Shown here: piece by piece, positions 38,301 through 46,581 of the stretch | How the letters are laid out: each line of letters begins with the position of its first letter | Numbering within the stretch: position 1 is the first letter of the stretch | NCBI GenBank assembly: GCA_964496575.1 | Contig: CAZCAC010000005.1 | Span: 1 to 64,000, forward strand | DNA length: 64,000 nt | DNA from: CAZCAC01 sp964496575 | GTDB taxonomy: Bacteria; Planctomycetota; UBA1135; GCA-002686595 | Direction: 5' to 3' | Translations under genes and position numbers: made by a program | The notes under the pieces: model-generated | Database searches by the model: none | Seen by the model: only the letters and a program-made list of their open reading frames with translations | What the model was told of the DNA's origin: nothing

Positions 38301-38523
38301 CCAGCATGTCCTCCTCGGAGAGGATCGAGATGACCTGGTCCGTCTGCCCCCCCGTCGAGTCGAGCCGGTAGGTCTTGTACGGCAGGAGCTCCCCGAAGCC
38401 GTTGGATACCCGCACCAGGCTCATGCTCGAGCTCGCGCCCGAGGAACCGCCGCCACCGCTGCAGCCGATGAGTAGAGCCGCGCCGATAGCGGGAACAACC
38501 AGGTTCGTCAGTAGTCGTGTCAT
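35338..38523 (-). CDS. Large lipoprotein with Ig-like (SbsA/Big_5-type) and YncE-like beta-propeller segments, paralogue 1
   Basis: The ATG at 38523 gives 1061 aa with a lipoprotein signal peptide (lipobox LLIGC, Cys 21) and a Gly/Ser spacer. Near residue 290-330 the stretch DPTTDITVRFSEPLQPWTVG resembles a bacterial Ig-like SbsA/Big_5 domain. A propeller-type region with YncE-like repeats spans about 690-950 (FLYVLDRGRNEVVVLNSNRM, TSLAMGTNMDLLAVTNQS, GIAWEPGNEDILVCNEGDNS). The chain ends IMMDYFSQ. It is about the same size and order as the next gene upstream, from which it arose by tandem duplication. It is anchored outside the cytoplasm; ligand and role are unknown. The 155 nt upstream hold no clear promoter. 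Confidence 0.8.
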   Translation of the reverse strand: MTRLLTNLVVPAIGAALLIGCSGGGGSSGASSSMSLVRVSNGFGELLPYKTYRLDSTGGQTDQVISILSEEDMLDHVTSANPIHPTPVLSTSATLPSGEAGNQFIYVTFSQPLDFDSVLTGAPGQLTNNSLTGSILVSAVDPLTGTTTVLRGRVFVNGETYGDIVDPNLEDEAAPILWRNKWVTLGESGETVVLTLSDGSTPGLGFPGTTGAFAGSHELITPNTVVFVVDTDSDLSTYETFPPGVQIRMEIQTSVRAENNLPLAHSATACTTVGDDTIQPEVLFTPPPISHPIVTPGGGDDDVDPTTDITVRFSEPLQPWTVGSLLSLNVPKLSAAIDIRFGPDTKVVSVPFHVTPASHFDLTTWKLLPAFNFPGEGPAFNECGLYNRVDVDIRAGQILDLAGNTNQLPGNTYFTTGEGPGLVNVPVTPDTIYVGRTGGFPGISVIDLNGFGQTTGNPTYDVDHPAVEGNTNYPNNVNVKFQGSQMRPPLAPGVCTIDGGSAGVFTLTKDSSLNDLVVRSPLISRLEDMALGWSLDVSFNNGPTPFGCQAGGGNLCAATGFKQVTTVIDGSTLSPSALNPNGISVLIDGGPNMVSWGPHPNPPPLIFPPLCVSPYLGSLEPTSVDTLLPPPPFPPPNGPGLTNLLFSGDPFGDPANDVPPSGLLATQSNIVFAGPSMPTPILSYCVNYGLRQQIGHFLYVLDRGRNEVVVLNSNRMTVIDRIVVPDPTSLAMGTNMDLLAVTNQSVGTVTFIDVKPSSSKFHQIVKTTNVGTAPRGIAWEPGNEDILVCNEGDNSLSIISAFSLNVRKTSISNLDHPFEVAITPRQLSFGLLRNVYFAYILNRNGRVSVFESGPNGVNGWGYDDLVGTMTMTFNNPKTIQPDPIDLRSAVWIVHEGRLDQETAQVVGAPDAGALTNVVADTGTPGQIPLSVNSLFIPQLRDIHYGVKVSIGEERLTGVPVGIAFDNLLNFGGITNWVTAFSAGSPVAVNGKSIIRQAGGPRPSNSPRFVFAAVPNPHQGIGGVDVILLDGAFLRFDTNAFQEGIQSIPAPNAAIMMDYFSQ

Positions 38524-38678
38524 GATCGTGGTCGGGTGGAGGCCGCGGTGGAGATCAGCAGCCGGCGGGAAGTGACTCTGGTTTCTGTTCAGGAGCGGTG
38601 GAGGAGCGGGTCGGAGCCGGAAGGTTCCCGGCTCCGGTCGCGTTGGCCCTGGCTTCGGTCGCGAGGGCACAGTCTGGC

Positions 38679-41600
38679 CTACTGGTTCCAGTAGTCCATG
38701 AGGATGGAGGCATCGGTGACCTCGATCGACTGGTCTCCCGGTCGATAGGCACTGGTGTCGACGATGGTGTAGCCACCACTGACGTCGATGACGTCGATCA
38801 CCCCGTCGGAGCCGATCGTCGGACTCGGGACGGCGACGAACATGAACTTCGGCTCGCAGGTGTTCTGCACGATGTTGCCCACCGTACGCACCAGGCTCTT
38901 GCCGTTCTGCTGGATCGGGACCCCGGCGCTGAAGGTCGTGACGTAGTTCGGCAAGCCGCCGAAGTTCCGCATGTTGTCGAAGGCGACACCGACCGGCACC
39001 CCGGAGAGGACCTCCGGCCCCAGGGACACGTCGACGGCCAGGGACATGTCACGGAACTGCGGGATGAGGAGGGAGTTGACGTTCAGGTTGAGCGCGCCGA
39101 AGAGGGCGCTCTCGATCTTGAGATTGCTGACCGCCGGCACGCCGGACTCCCCTTCCTTGTTCGTCTCCGGATCGATCGGTCCCTCGTGCACGATCCAGAG
39201 CGCCGAGTTGATGTTGACCAGGTCGGCGCGGAGCGCCTTGGGGTTCTGGAAGGTCTGCGGGGCCGTACCGATGATGTCGTCGTACCCCCAGCCGTTGACC
39301 GAGTTGGGACCCGACTCGTAGATGGCGAGCCGGCCGGTGCGGTTCATGATGTAGGCGAAGTAGACCTGCCGCTGGAAGCCGAACGAACCCTGACGGGGCG
39401 TGATCGCCAGATCGAAGGGCTGGGACAGCTGGGAGCTGAGCGTCTTGCGGACTTCCAGCGAGAACGCCGAGATGATCGAGAGGGTGTTCTCCCCCTCGTT
39501 GCAGACGAGGATGTCCTCGTTGCCCGGTTCCCAGGCGATGCCCCGCGGAGAGGTTCCCACCACGGTGTTGTGAACGACCTGGTGGAAGGTCGCCGAGGCG
39601 GGGTTGATGTCGATGAAGGTGACGAGGTTGACCGACTGGTTGGCGACGGCCAGGAAGTCGAGGTTGGGTGACATCGCCAGCGTCGTCGGATCGGGCGTAC
39701 CGATGCGGTCGATCACCGTCATCCGGTTCGAGTTGAGCACGACGACCTCGTTCCGGGCCCGGTCGATCACGTACATGAACTGCCCGATCTGCTGCCGGAA
39801 CATGTACGTCGAGCAGGCGTTGAGCGTCGACTTGGGCAGGGACGGTCCCTGGAACCAGGCGTTCTGCTCGGGGCTGAGGAGGCCTTCCGGCGGGATCCCG
39901 TTGAGGGGGTCGCCGAAGGGATCCCCGGGCACCAGCAGGTTCTGCGAGAGGTTCCCGATCGGAGGACCCGCCTGGGAGTCGATCGAGGTCGGCTCCATGC
40001 CCCCGATGTAGGGCGAGACGCACAGGGGCGGGAAGACGAACGGCGGCGGGTTGGGCGAGGGCGCCCAGGAGATCGTGTTCTCGCCACCGATGACGGTGTT
40101 GAGGATCGGGTTGTTGAGGATCGGCGGCGTGAGCGTGTTCGGCCCACCCTGGATCACCTGGAGCAGCTTCTTGCCGTTGAGCGCGCAGAGGTTGCCCCCG
40201 CCGGACTGACAACCGAAGGGCGCCGGGGCGTTGTTGAAGGTCCCGTCGAGCGCGTGCCCCAGCATCATGTCGTCGGGGCGCAGGATGACTGGACTGCGGA
40301 TCAGGCGGCTGTTCAGCGACGTGTCGAGGGTCAGGGTGAACACCCCGGCACTACCGCCGTCCACGGTGCACGAGCCCACCGTCAGCGGCGGCCGCAGCTG
40401 CGATCCCTGCAACTTGACGTTGGAGTTGTTCGGGAAGTTGGTGTTGCCCTCGGTGAAGGTCGCGAAGGAGTGGTCGAAAGCGGGATTCCCGGTCCCCCCG
40501 CCGAAGCCGTTGAGGTCGATCACCGAGATGCCCGGAGTCGATCCGAGCCGGCCGATGTAGACCGCCTCGGGCGCGACCGGCGCGTTGACCAGCCCCGGTC
40601 CCTCGCCGGTCAAAAAGTAGGTGGTCGCCGGCAGGGTGTTCATGTTGCCCGAGAGGTCGAGCAGCTGCGCCGGGTTGACCGTCACGTCGACGCGGTTGAA
40701 GACACCGCACTCGGCGTCGGGCGGTCCCTCCCCGGGGAAGTGGAACACCGGGGTGAGGTCGAAGGTGGTCAGGTCGTAGATGCTGATCGGCATCACCTCG
40801 AAGGGAACCTGGACGCGGCTCGAGGCCGGCCCGAACTCCACCGCGATCGCCGCGCTCGGCGTCGGCACCTTCCCGAGGGGCAGCGCGCCCAGCGAGGTCG
40901 GCTGGAGGGGCTCGGAGAACTCGACGCGGATGGTGGTCATCGGGTCGACGTCCTGGGCTCCCCCGCCGGGGGAGACGTGCGGCTGACTGTTGGGCGGCAG
41001 GGTCACCCGCACCTCGGGGTTGATCGTGTCGGCGCCGACGGTGGTGGCGACGACCGCCGAGTTCGCGAGGTTCTGGCTCTTGTCGTTGGTCACCCCGGTC
41101 GTGATCCTGACCTGGATGTCGACTCCGGACGGGAAGGTCTCGTGGGTCGACAGGTCGCCGTCGGCGTCGGGGATGAAGACGAAGGTGCCCGGCGTGACCA
41201 GATCCTGAGCGCCGGCGAAGGTCCCCTCGGTTCCGGGGAACCCGACTCCCTGGGCCTGGTTCGCGGTCACCACGCCATCGACCAGCGTGACCCACTGCTC
41301 GGGCCACAGCACCGGAGCCGCGACCTCCTCGCCGGTCTCGGGGTCGATCGTACTGGCATCGGACCCGTAGGTCCGCCCGTTGATGAACGCCTTGCCCTTG
41401 ATCGGGCTGGCCGTTCCGGTGGCGGGGTCGATCTGCAGGACGATGATCGTGCCGGTGAGGCTGTTGTTGGTGATCATCCCCGGCAGGTTCGACATCACGC
41501 TCTCGAACAGGATCGCATCGGTGAAGCGGACCGAGATGAAGTGGTTCCCCGGCTCACCGCTCGGGATGATCGCGGTGGTGTCGAAGACGGGCGTGGGCAG

Positions 41601-41849
41601 GATCGGGTTGCCGGTCCGGACGTTGGCCAGGAACTCCTCCTCGCTGCGAATCGAGGTGATGTTCGTCGTCGGCAGATCGTCTGCCCCCAGGATGTAGATC
41701 TGGTGGGGCAGGAGCTGACCGAATCCGTTCGTCACCTGGAGCAGGTCGAACGAGCTCTGTGCCGAGGAGCTGGAGCCACCGCCCGAACAAGCCGTGAGGG
41801 CGAAGGCCGCCAGGCCGAGGAATCCTGCGCTGTACCGAAGCTTGATCAT
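38679..41849 (-). CDS. Large lipoprotein with Ig-like and YncE-like beta-propeller segments, paralogue 2
   Basis: The ATG at 41849 (MIKLRYSAGFLGLAAFALTAC) gives 1056 aa with a lipobox LTAC at Cys 21. It shares the whole plan of the neighbouring gene: TNGFGQLLPHQIYIL, TNNSLTGTI, DPMTTIRVEFSEPLQP (Ig-like), FMYVIDRARNEVVVLNSNRM, RGIAWEPGNEDILVCNEGEN, and the end SILMDYWNQ. Conservation is highest in the propeller part (about residues 690-930) and lower in the N-terminal half. No export-system or sorting motif is seen after the propeller. It is the first gene of the tandem pair; upstream lies about 1 kb without genes. Confidence 0.8.
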   Translation of the reverse strand: MIKLRYSAGFLGLAAFALTACSGGGSSSSAQSSFDLLQVTNGFGQLLPHQIYILGADDLPTTNITSIRSEEEFLANVRTGNPILPTPVFDTTAIIPSGEPGNHFISVRFTDAILFESVMSNLPGMITNNSLTGTIIVLQIDPATGTASPIKGKAFINGRTYGSDASTIDPETGEEVAAPVLWPEQWVTLVDGVVTANQAQGVGFPGTEGTFAGAQDLVTPGTFVFIPDADGDLSTHETFPSGVDIQVRITTGVTNDKSQNLANSAVVATTVGADTINPEVRVTLPPNSQPHVSPGGGAQDVDPMTTIRVEFSEPLQPTSLGALPLGKVPTPSAAIAVEFGPASSRVQVPFEVMPISIYDLTTFDLTPVFHFPGEGPPDAECGVFNRVDVTVNPAQLLDLSGNMNTLPATTYFLTGEGPGLVNAPVAPEAVYIGRLGSTPGISVIDLNGFGGGTGNPAFDHSFATFTEGNTNFPNNSNVKLQGSQLRPPLTVGSCTVDGGSAGVFTLTLDTSLNSRLIRSPVILRPDDMMLGHALDGTFNNAPAPFGCQSGGGNLCALNGKKLLQVIQGGPNTLTPPILNNPILNTVIGGENTISWAPSPNPPPFVFPPLCVSPYIGGMEPTSIDSQAGPPIGNLSQNLLVPGDPFGDPLNGIPPEGLLSPEQNAWFQGPSLPKSTLNACSTYMFRQQIGQFMYVIDRARNEVVVLNSNRMTVIDRIGTPDPTTLAMSPNLDFLAVANQSVNLVTFIDINPASATFHQVVHNTVVGTSPRGIAWEPGNEDILVCNEGENTLSIISAFSLEVRKTLSSQLSQPFDLAITPRQGSFGFQRQVYFAYIMNRTGRLAIYESGPNSVNGWGYDDIIGTAPQTFQNPKALRADLVNINSALWIVHEGPIDPETNKEGESGVPAVSNLKIESALFGALNLNVNSLLIPQFRDMSLAVDVSLGPEVLSGVPVGVAFDNMRNFGGLPNYVTTFSAGVPIQQNGKSLVRTVGNIVQNTCEPKFMFVAVPSPTIGSDGVIDVIDVSGGYTIVDTSAYRPGDQSIEVTDASILMDYWNQ

Positions 41850-42827
41850 GTTAGTAGAGGGTACCGGGCCTTGGTCCGTGGGGGTGATCGGGGAGGGGAT
41901 CGGTGGGTCGGACCCAGGGGGTTCTGCTGGAGCTCGCGCCAACTACGACGCTCCCGACCGACCTCCGGGGGGGCCGGGAACGGGCGCGAGTAGAGCAGGA
42001 TGACGTGACGGGGTCGCTCTGAAAAGGAACCCCGGCGATTTTCGTGGGGCGAAGCCTCACTCCTGAGTCGTCGTGGAGGGGATTTCTGGGGAACGTGGAC
42101 CGATCCGAGCCGGGTCCGGACCAGCACAGGCCGGTTCGGATGGCGGCCGGCGGCCACCTCCGGTCGGGGACGTGGGCCGCGTCTTGCCTCATTGTACCGC
42201 CCCGGGGCCTGGCGGTTTCGAGCCCCTCGCCACCACCTTCACTTCCGGGGCGAGGAGACCGGCCCGGTGGGGCCGGAGGCTCCTCCCTCCGCCGGTCGAT
42301 CGGGACTGGCTGACGCCCTCCGAGAGCGCACCCCACCTCGCCGTTCGGGCCCTCGGACGGTCTCCGGACGGACGCGTCCCCCCGACGCGCCGTGGATCCA
42401 GAACCCGCACCAGGGTCGCCGATGGAATCACCTGTCACCCGGGACTCCCCCGCAGGAGCCCGGGGAACGCCGCAGCCCATCCAGGGGGCGCCGTTCGGTG
42501 AGGGGAGTGGTCTGGAGGGCATCATCACCAGTCGGTCCGCGAGATGCGGACGGGTCGTTCTCACCAAGCGCCGTGCCGGGCTCGCCGGCTCGCTCCACCG
42601 CGGTTCAGACCCCAGCATAACCCTATTCGAATACTCGACTTATGGAGAGGATAAAGCGACCCGGATCGACCCTGGCGCGGTTCCGGGGAGCCGGCCGCCG
42701 ACTCGCTGCGCGGTGCCCGACACCTCCACGTGCGCGAACCCGTGCGCTCCCGCACGCCGGGAGGGGGTCTCTCCCCCGCCGATGGCCGCGGCGGCGACCG
42801 AAAACTCCCCGGGAGCGAGGCGCGAGC
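41850..42827. other. Long region without a convincing gene, upstream of ruvB
   Basis: Open frames here are short, Arg/Pro-rich and unlike the neighbouring proteins, and no RNA gene is recognisable. It should hold the promoter of the lipoprotein pair (leftward). A relatively AT-rich island at 42615-42650 stands out but gives no paired -35/-10. A 7-bp inverted repeat CCTCGCC/GGCGAGG occurs near 42225-42255. Confidence 0.5.
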
Positions 42828-42856
42828 TTCGGCCCGCGCCTCCGGCGAGCTATGCT
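42828..42856 (+). promoter_or_regulatory. Candidate promoter for ruvB
   Basis: -35-like TTCGGC (42828-42833), 17-bp spacer, -10 TATGCT (42851-42856), 16 nt before the ATG at 42873. Only the -10 is a good match. Confidence 0.35.
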
Positions 42857-42872
42857 GCCCTCCGCACCGAAC

Positions 42873-43937
42873 ATGTCGAGCACCGAGCACATCTTCGACC
42901 CCGACGCCCTCCTCGGCTCTCCGGACGAGGCGAGCCAGGAGGCCCTGCCCGAGCGGGAGGTCGAGGCGGCGCTGCGCCCCCGGACCCTGGAGGAGTTCGT
43001 CGGCCAGGACCAGACCCTCGACAACCTGAGGATCGCCATCGCCGCCGCCCGGGCGAGGGGCGACACGCTCGACCACGTCCTGCTCTCCGGCCCCCCGGGG
43101 CTGGGCAAGACCAGCCTGGCCCGGATCCTCGCGCACGAGATGGGCGGTCGGCTCCACAGCACGACCGGTCCCGGACTGGAGCGACCGCGGGACCTGGTGG
43201 GGCTCCTGACCCAGCTCGAGGCGGGGGACGTCTTCTTCATCGACGAGGTGCACCGGATCCCCGCCTCGGTCGAGGAGTACCTCTACACCGCGATGGAGGA
43301 CTTCCGCGTCGAGGTGACCCTGGACCAGGGCCCGCACGCGCGGATCCTGCCCCTCAGCCTGCAGACCTTCACCTTGATCGGGGCGACGACCCGGGAGGGA
43401 CTCCTGTCGGCGCCGTTCCGCAACCGCTTCGGTCTCTTCGAGCGCCTCTACCCCTACCCCACCGAGGATCTCGAGCGGATCCTCGCCCGCTCCGCACAGC
43501 TCCTGGGGATCGGCCTCGCTCCCGAGGCCGGCCGGCGCATCGGGGAGCGCGCTCGGGGCACCCCGCGGATCGCCAACCGTTTCCTCCGCCGGGCCCGCGA
43601 CCTGGCGCAGGTCGGGGGCCGGGAGGCGGTCGACGACGAGGTGGCGATCGAGACGCTCCAGCGCCTGGGCATCGACGAGCACGGCCTGGAGGAGATGGAC
43701 CGGCGCGTCCTGCGCTGCCTGGCGATGGTGCCCGGCGAGCCTGTCGGACTGAAGACGATCGCGGCCGCGATCGGCGAGACGGAGGACACGATCGAGGAGG
43801 TCTTCGAACCCCACCTCCTGCGCTGCGGCTTCCTGCAGAAGACCGGGCGCGGACGCGTGATCACCCCGCGCGGGTGCGAGATCCTGGGCCTCGACCCGCC
43901 CGGGAACCATCCGACCGAACCGGAGCTCTTCCGCTGA
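42873..43937 (+). CDS. ruvB: Holliday junction branch-migration helicase RuvB
   Basis: The ATG at 42873 (MSSTEHIFDPDALL) gives 354 aa; an in-frame ATG at 42852 overlaps the -10 candidate and is less likely. Motifs: LRPRTLEEFVGQ, Walker A GPPGLGKTS (73-81), Walker B FFIDEVHRIP, sensor IGATTREGLLSAPFRNRFG with the arginine finger, and the C-terminal winged helix (RGRVITPRGCEILGL). RuvB hexamers drive branch migration with RuvA during recombination and repair; ruvA and ruvC are not adjacent here. It is followed 11 nt later by a SpoIID-type gene. Confidence 0.97.
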   Translation: MSSTEHIFDPDALLGSPDEASQEALPEREVEAALRPRTLEEFVGQDQTLDNLRIAIAAARARGDTLDHVLLSGPPGLGKTSLARILAHEMGGRLHSTTGPGLERPRDLVGLLTQLEAGDVFFIDEVHRIPASVEEYLYTAMEDFRVEVTLDQGPHARILPLSLQTFTLIGATTREGLLSAPFRNRFGLFERLYPYPTEDLERILARSAQLLGIGLAPEAGRRIGERARGTPRIANRFLRRARDLAQVGGREAVDDEVAIETLQRLGIDEHGLEEMDRRVLRCLAMVPGEPVGLKTIAAAIGETEDTIEEVFEPHLLRCGFLQKTGRGRVITPRGCEILGLDPPGNHPTEPELFR

Positions 43938-43948
43938 CCGCCGGCGCC

Positions 43949-45223
43949 GTGAAACGCGTCCCGCTCGCGCTGCTCTTCCTCCTGTCGGCCTGCGTCGCGC
44001 CGCCCCCCGCGATGAGGCCGGAGCGGACGGATCGCCCGGCCCGGGCGGTGGAGGCCGCCGCCGTCCGGCACGACTCGACGGTGCGGGTCCGCCTCTCCGC
44101 GCAGGAGAAGAAGGAGCTCGTCCGGATCGGAGGGACGCCGCTGGGGACGATCATCTTCGAGCGCGAGGGGGACGGCGTGCGCACCTCCGCGGGAGGCTTC
44201 GCCGAGAGCTTCACCGCCTCGCCGGCGCCGGGAGGGGAAGGCCTCAGCCTCGGGGGCCGCGTCTACCCCGGCGTGCTGGTCGTCACCCCCCACCGCGTGC
44301 GCGGGCTGCGAGTCGAGAACCGGGTGGACCTGGAGACCTACGTGGCGGGCGTGGTACCCGCCGAGCTGGTTCTGTGGTCGGCGCTCCCCGCGGAGATCGA
44401 GGCGCAGGCGATCACCGCGCGAACCTACGCGCTCTGCTGTCTGGACCCGGCCGGGGGCTGTCTGGACCCGGCCGGGGGAGCCGCCGCGAGGTGCCTCTGG
44501 GACGACACCCGCCACCAGGTCTACCTCGGTCGCTTCCAGTCCGGAGACTCCGCCGCGGCCTCGCGCGTCGCCGCTCGCTTCGAGAGCGCGATGATCCGGA
44601 GCGCCGGCATAGTCCTGCGCGAGCGAGGAAGGGGGCTGCACGAGGTTCGCTTCCACGCCTCCTGCGGCGGGCACACGAGGGCCGCGACGACGCGCGCCCG
44701 GCGAGAGGGCTCCGGATCGATCGCCGTCTCCTGCGCGCCGTGCGCCGAGGCCGGAGCGCGCGAGCGTACCGCGCCGGCGGACGACCGGTCGCGCCGGGTG
44801 TCCTGGAGCTGGACCGCCAGCGAGGCCGACCTGCGACAGCTGGCGCGGAGCCTCGACATCGGCGACCGGGTGCACTCGCTGCGCTCGGAGGAGGTCGACC
44901 CGCACGGCCGCTGGACGTCGGTCCGGGTCGAGGGGAACCGCAGCCCCACCGTGGTGAACGTCGCGCGCTTGCGCGCCGTGCTCGGGCCCGATCGTCTGCG
45001 CAGCGGGAGGATCCTGAAGACCTGGCCCGCCGAGGGCGAGAACATCGCGCGGGGCCTCTACTTCGAGGGGCTGGGCTGGGGCCACGGCGAAGGCCTCTGC
45101 CAGGTCGGGTCGCACGAGTACGCCGCCCGCGGCTGGTCGAGCACCCGGATCCTCCAGCACTACTTCCCCGAGGCGACCCCGGTCGCGCTCGAAGCACCTC
45201 TCACCGCAGGGCTCGGTCGATGA
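43949..45223 (+). CDS. SpoIID/LytB-domain lipoprotein
   Basis: A GTG at 43949 (VKRVPLALLFLLSAC) starts a lipoprotein signal peptide with lipobox LLSAC; the product has 424 aa. The SpoIID domain covers about residues 110-420: YRGLRVENRVDLETYVAGVV-like sequence, PAEIEAQAITARTYAL, RFHASCGGHT, and the closing GLGWGHGEGLCQVGSHEYAA, where G-x-GHGxGxxQxG is the family signature. Relatives are lytic transglycosylases or amidase activators that trim peptidoglycan. It is coupled to tgt by ATGA and follows ruvB. It carries an exact 21-bp duplication that adds the heptapeptide CLDPAGG. Confidence 0.88.
   Translation: MKRVPLALLFLLSACVAPPPAMRPERTDRPARAVEAAAVRHDSTVRVRLSAQEKKELVRIGGTPLGTIIFEREGDGVRTSAGGFAESFTASPAPGGEGLSLGGRVYPGVLVVTPHRVRGLRVENRVDLETYVAGVVPAELVLWSALPAEIEAQAITARTYALCCLDPAGGCLDPAGGAAARCLWDDTRHQVYLGRFQSGDSAAASRVAARFESAMIRSAGIVLRERGRGLHEVRFHASCGGHTRAATTRARREGSGSIAVSCAPCAEAGARERTAPADDRSRRVSWSWTASEADLRQLARSLDIGDRVHSLRSEEVDPHGRWTSVRVEGNRSPTVVNVARLRAVLGPDRLRSGRILKTWPAEGENIARGLYFEGLGWGHGEGLCQVGSHEYAARGWSSTRILQHYFPEATPVALEAPLTAGLGR
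44437..44478. repeat. Exact 21-bp tandem duplication inside the SpoIID gene
   Basis: Two identical 21-bp copies (44437-44457 and 44458-44478) starting CTGTCTGGACCC, encoding CLDPAGG twice. The frame is kept. It lies just after the conserved AITARTYAL helix. Confidence 0.95.
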
Positions 45224-46374
45224 AGAGCGGCGAATTCTCCTTCCAGATCGGAGCCCGCTGCTCCACCACGAGCGCCCGGACGGGGACCTTCGAGACGCCC
45301 CACGGGCCCGTGTCCACTCCCGCCTTCATGCCGGTGGGAACCCGCGCGACGGTCAAGGCGGTGCTGCCGCGCGATCTCCTCGAGGTCGGCTCGCAGATGA
45401 TCCTGGCCAACACCTACCACCTCCACCTCCGCCCCGGCGCCGAGGTCGTCGCAGCGCTCGGGGGCCTGCACACGATGATGGCCTGGGATCGGCCGATCCT
45501 GACCGATTCCGGCGGGTACCAGGTGTTCAGCATGAGCGACCTGGCCCGCATCGACGAGCGCGGCGTCTCGTTCCGGTCGATCGTCGACGGCTCGGAGGTG
45601 AGGCTGGAGCCGGAGCGGGTGATCGACATCCAGCGCGATCTGGGCGCCGACGTGGCGATGGCCTTCGATCACTGCCCGAGCGACCCCACCTCGCGCCCGG
45701 AGGTGGAGGCGGCGACCGAGCGTACCCACCGCTGGCTGGAGCGCTGCGCCCGGCGCCATCGGGAACACGGCGGGGAGGAGCGGGGTCAGACCCTCTTCGG
45801 CATCGTCCAGGGGGGCGCCTTCGACGACCTCCGGCGCGCCTCGGTCGACGCGGTCTGCTCGCACGACCTCGTCGGCTACGCGATCGGTGGCGTCTCGGTC
45901 GGCGAGAACCCGGACCTGGTGCGGGAGGTGGTCGCCCACACCGCGCCGTTGCTCCCCGAGGAACGCCCCCGCTACCTGATGGGCGTCGGCACCCCCGCCG
46001 ACTTCTTCGACGCGGTCGAGCGAGGCGTCGATCTCTTCGACTGCGTGACGCCGACGCGCAACGCGAGGAACGCGACCGCCTTCACCAGCCGCGGGCGGGT
46101 CAACCTGCGCAATCGCGGCTTCCACGACCGCACCGACACGCTCGACCCCTCGTGCGACTGCGTCGCCTGCACGCGCTTCAACCTCGGTACGCTGCGCCAC
46201 CTGTGCAAGACCGGGGAGATGCTCGGCTCGATCCTGCTCAGCCTCCACAACCTGCGCTTCTTCCACTCGATCATGGAGCGGATCCGGTCGGCGATCGGCC
46301 GCGGCGAGCTCGCCGAGCTGCGCGAGAGAGTCGTCCCCGCGGCGTCGCGCCGCGTCGCACCGGAGGATCTCTAG
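45220..46374 (+). CDS. tgt: Queuine tRNA-ribosyltransferase (tRNA-guanine transglycosylase)
   Basis: The ATG at 45220 overlaps the previous stop and gives 384 aa. Conserved segments: GPVSTPAFMPVGTRATVKA, ANTYHLHLRPG, the catalytic ILTDSGGYQVFSM, VDLFDCVTPTRNARNATAF (nucleophile Asp), and the zinc site SCDCVACTRFNL...H. Tgt swaps guanine 34 for preQ1 in tRNAs with GUN anticodons. No queA is in the window. The gene is the last of the ruvB-SpoIID-tgt run. Confidence 0.97.
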   Translation: MKSGEFSFQIGARCSTTSARTGTFETPHGPVSTPAFMPVGTRATVKAVLPRDLLEVGSQMILANTYHLHLRPGAEVVAALGGLHTMMAWDRPILTDSGGYQVFSMSDLARIDERGVSFRSIVDGSEVRLEPERVIDIQRDLGADVAMAFDHCPSDPTSRPEVEAATERTHRWLERCARRHREHGGEERGQTLFGIVQGGAFDDLRRASVDAVCSHDLVGYAIGGVSVGENPDLVREVVAHTAPLLPEERPRYLMGVGTPADFFDAVERGVDLFDCVTPTRNARNATAFTSRGRVNLRNRGFHDRTDTLDPSCDCVACTRFNLGTLRHLCKTGEMLGSILLSLHNLRFFHSIMERIRSAIGRGELAELRERVVPAASRRVAPEDL

Positions 46375-46383
46375 CTCGCCTGG

Positions 46384-46542
46384 CTACTTACTCTTGAAAT
46401 CGGAGCAGGACCGGACGTTGGGTCGCTCGCGAATGGAGCAGGTATTGGGGTGGTTGTACTTGCAGCGATCGCAGATGAAATCACTGCCCCCGAGCGCGAA
46501 GAGGCGCCGGAAGAAGAGGCGCAGACCTTGCAGGAAAGACAT
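46384..46542 (-). CDS. 52-aa four-cysteine protein, possible zinc-binding
   Basis: ATG at 46542, stop at 46384. The product starts MSFLQGLRLFFRRLFALGG, an amphipathic basic segment, then FICDRCKYNHPNTCS (CxxC at 24 and 27, Cys 35) and ends RSCSDFKSK (Cys 47). The four cysteines could hold a zinc or iron-sulfur centre. The frame reads cleanly between two genes and has protein-like composition, unlike the Arg-rich shadows around it. It lies 39 nt after the SH3-like gene on the same strand. I recognise no family. Confidence 0.6.
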   Translation of the reverse strand: MSFLQGLRLFFRRLFALGGSDFICDRCKYNHPNTCSIRERPNVRSCSDFKSK

Positions 46543-46581
46543 CGGTCGCGCGGCCGAGCTCGCCCGGCCGCAGCTCGACGA

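Noticed and set aside
35341..38475. A 1044-codon plus-strand open frame opposite a lipoprotein gene
   Set aside because: The minus-strand frame has a lipoprotein signal peptide and a close paralogue next door; the plus-strand frame has neither and is rich in Arg and Val as expected of a GC shadow.
42210..42255. tRNA-like T-arm and CCACCA-like end near GTTTCGAGCCCC
   Set aside because: No acceptor stem or anticodon arm can be paired upstream, so it is chance similarity.
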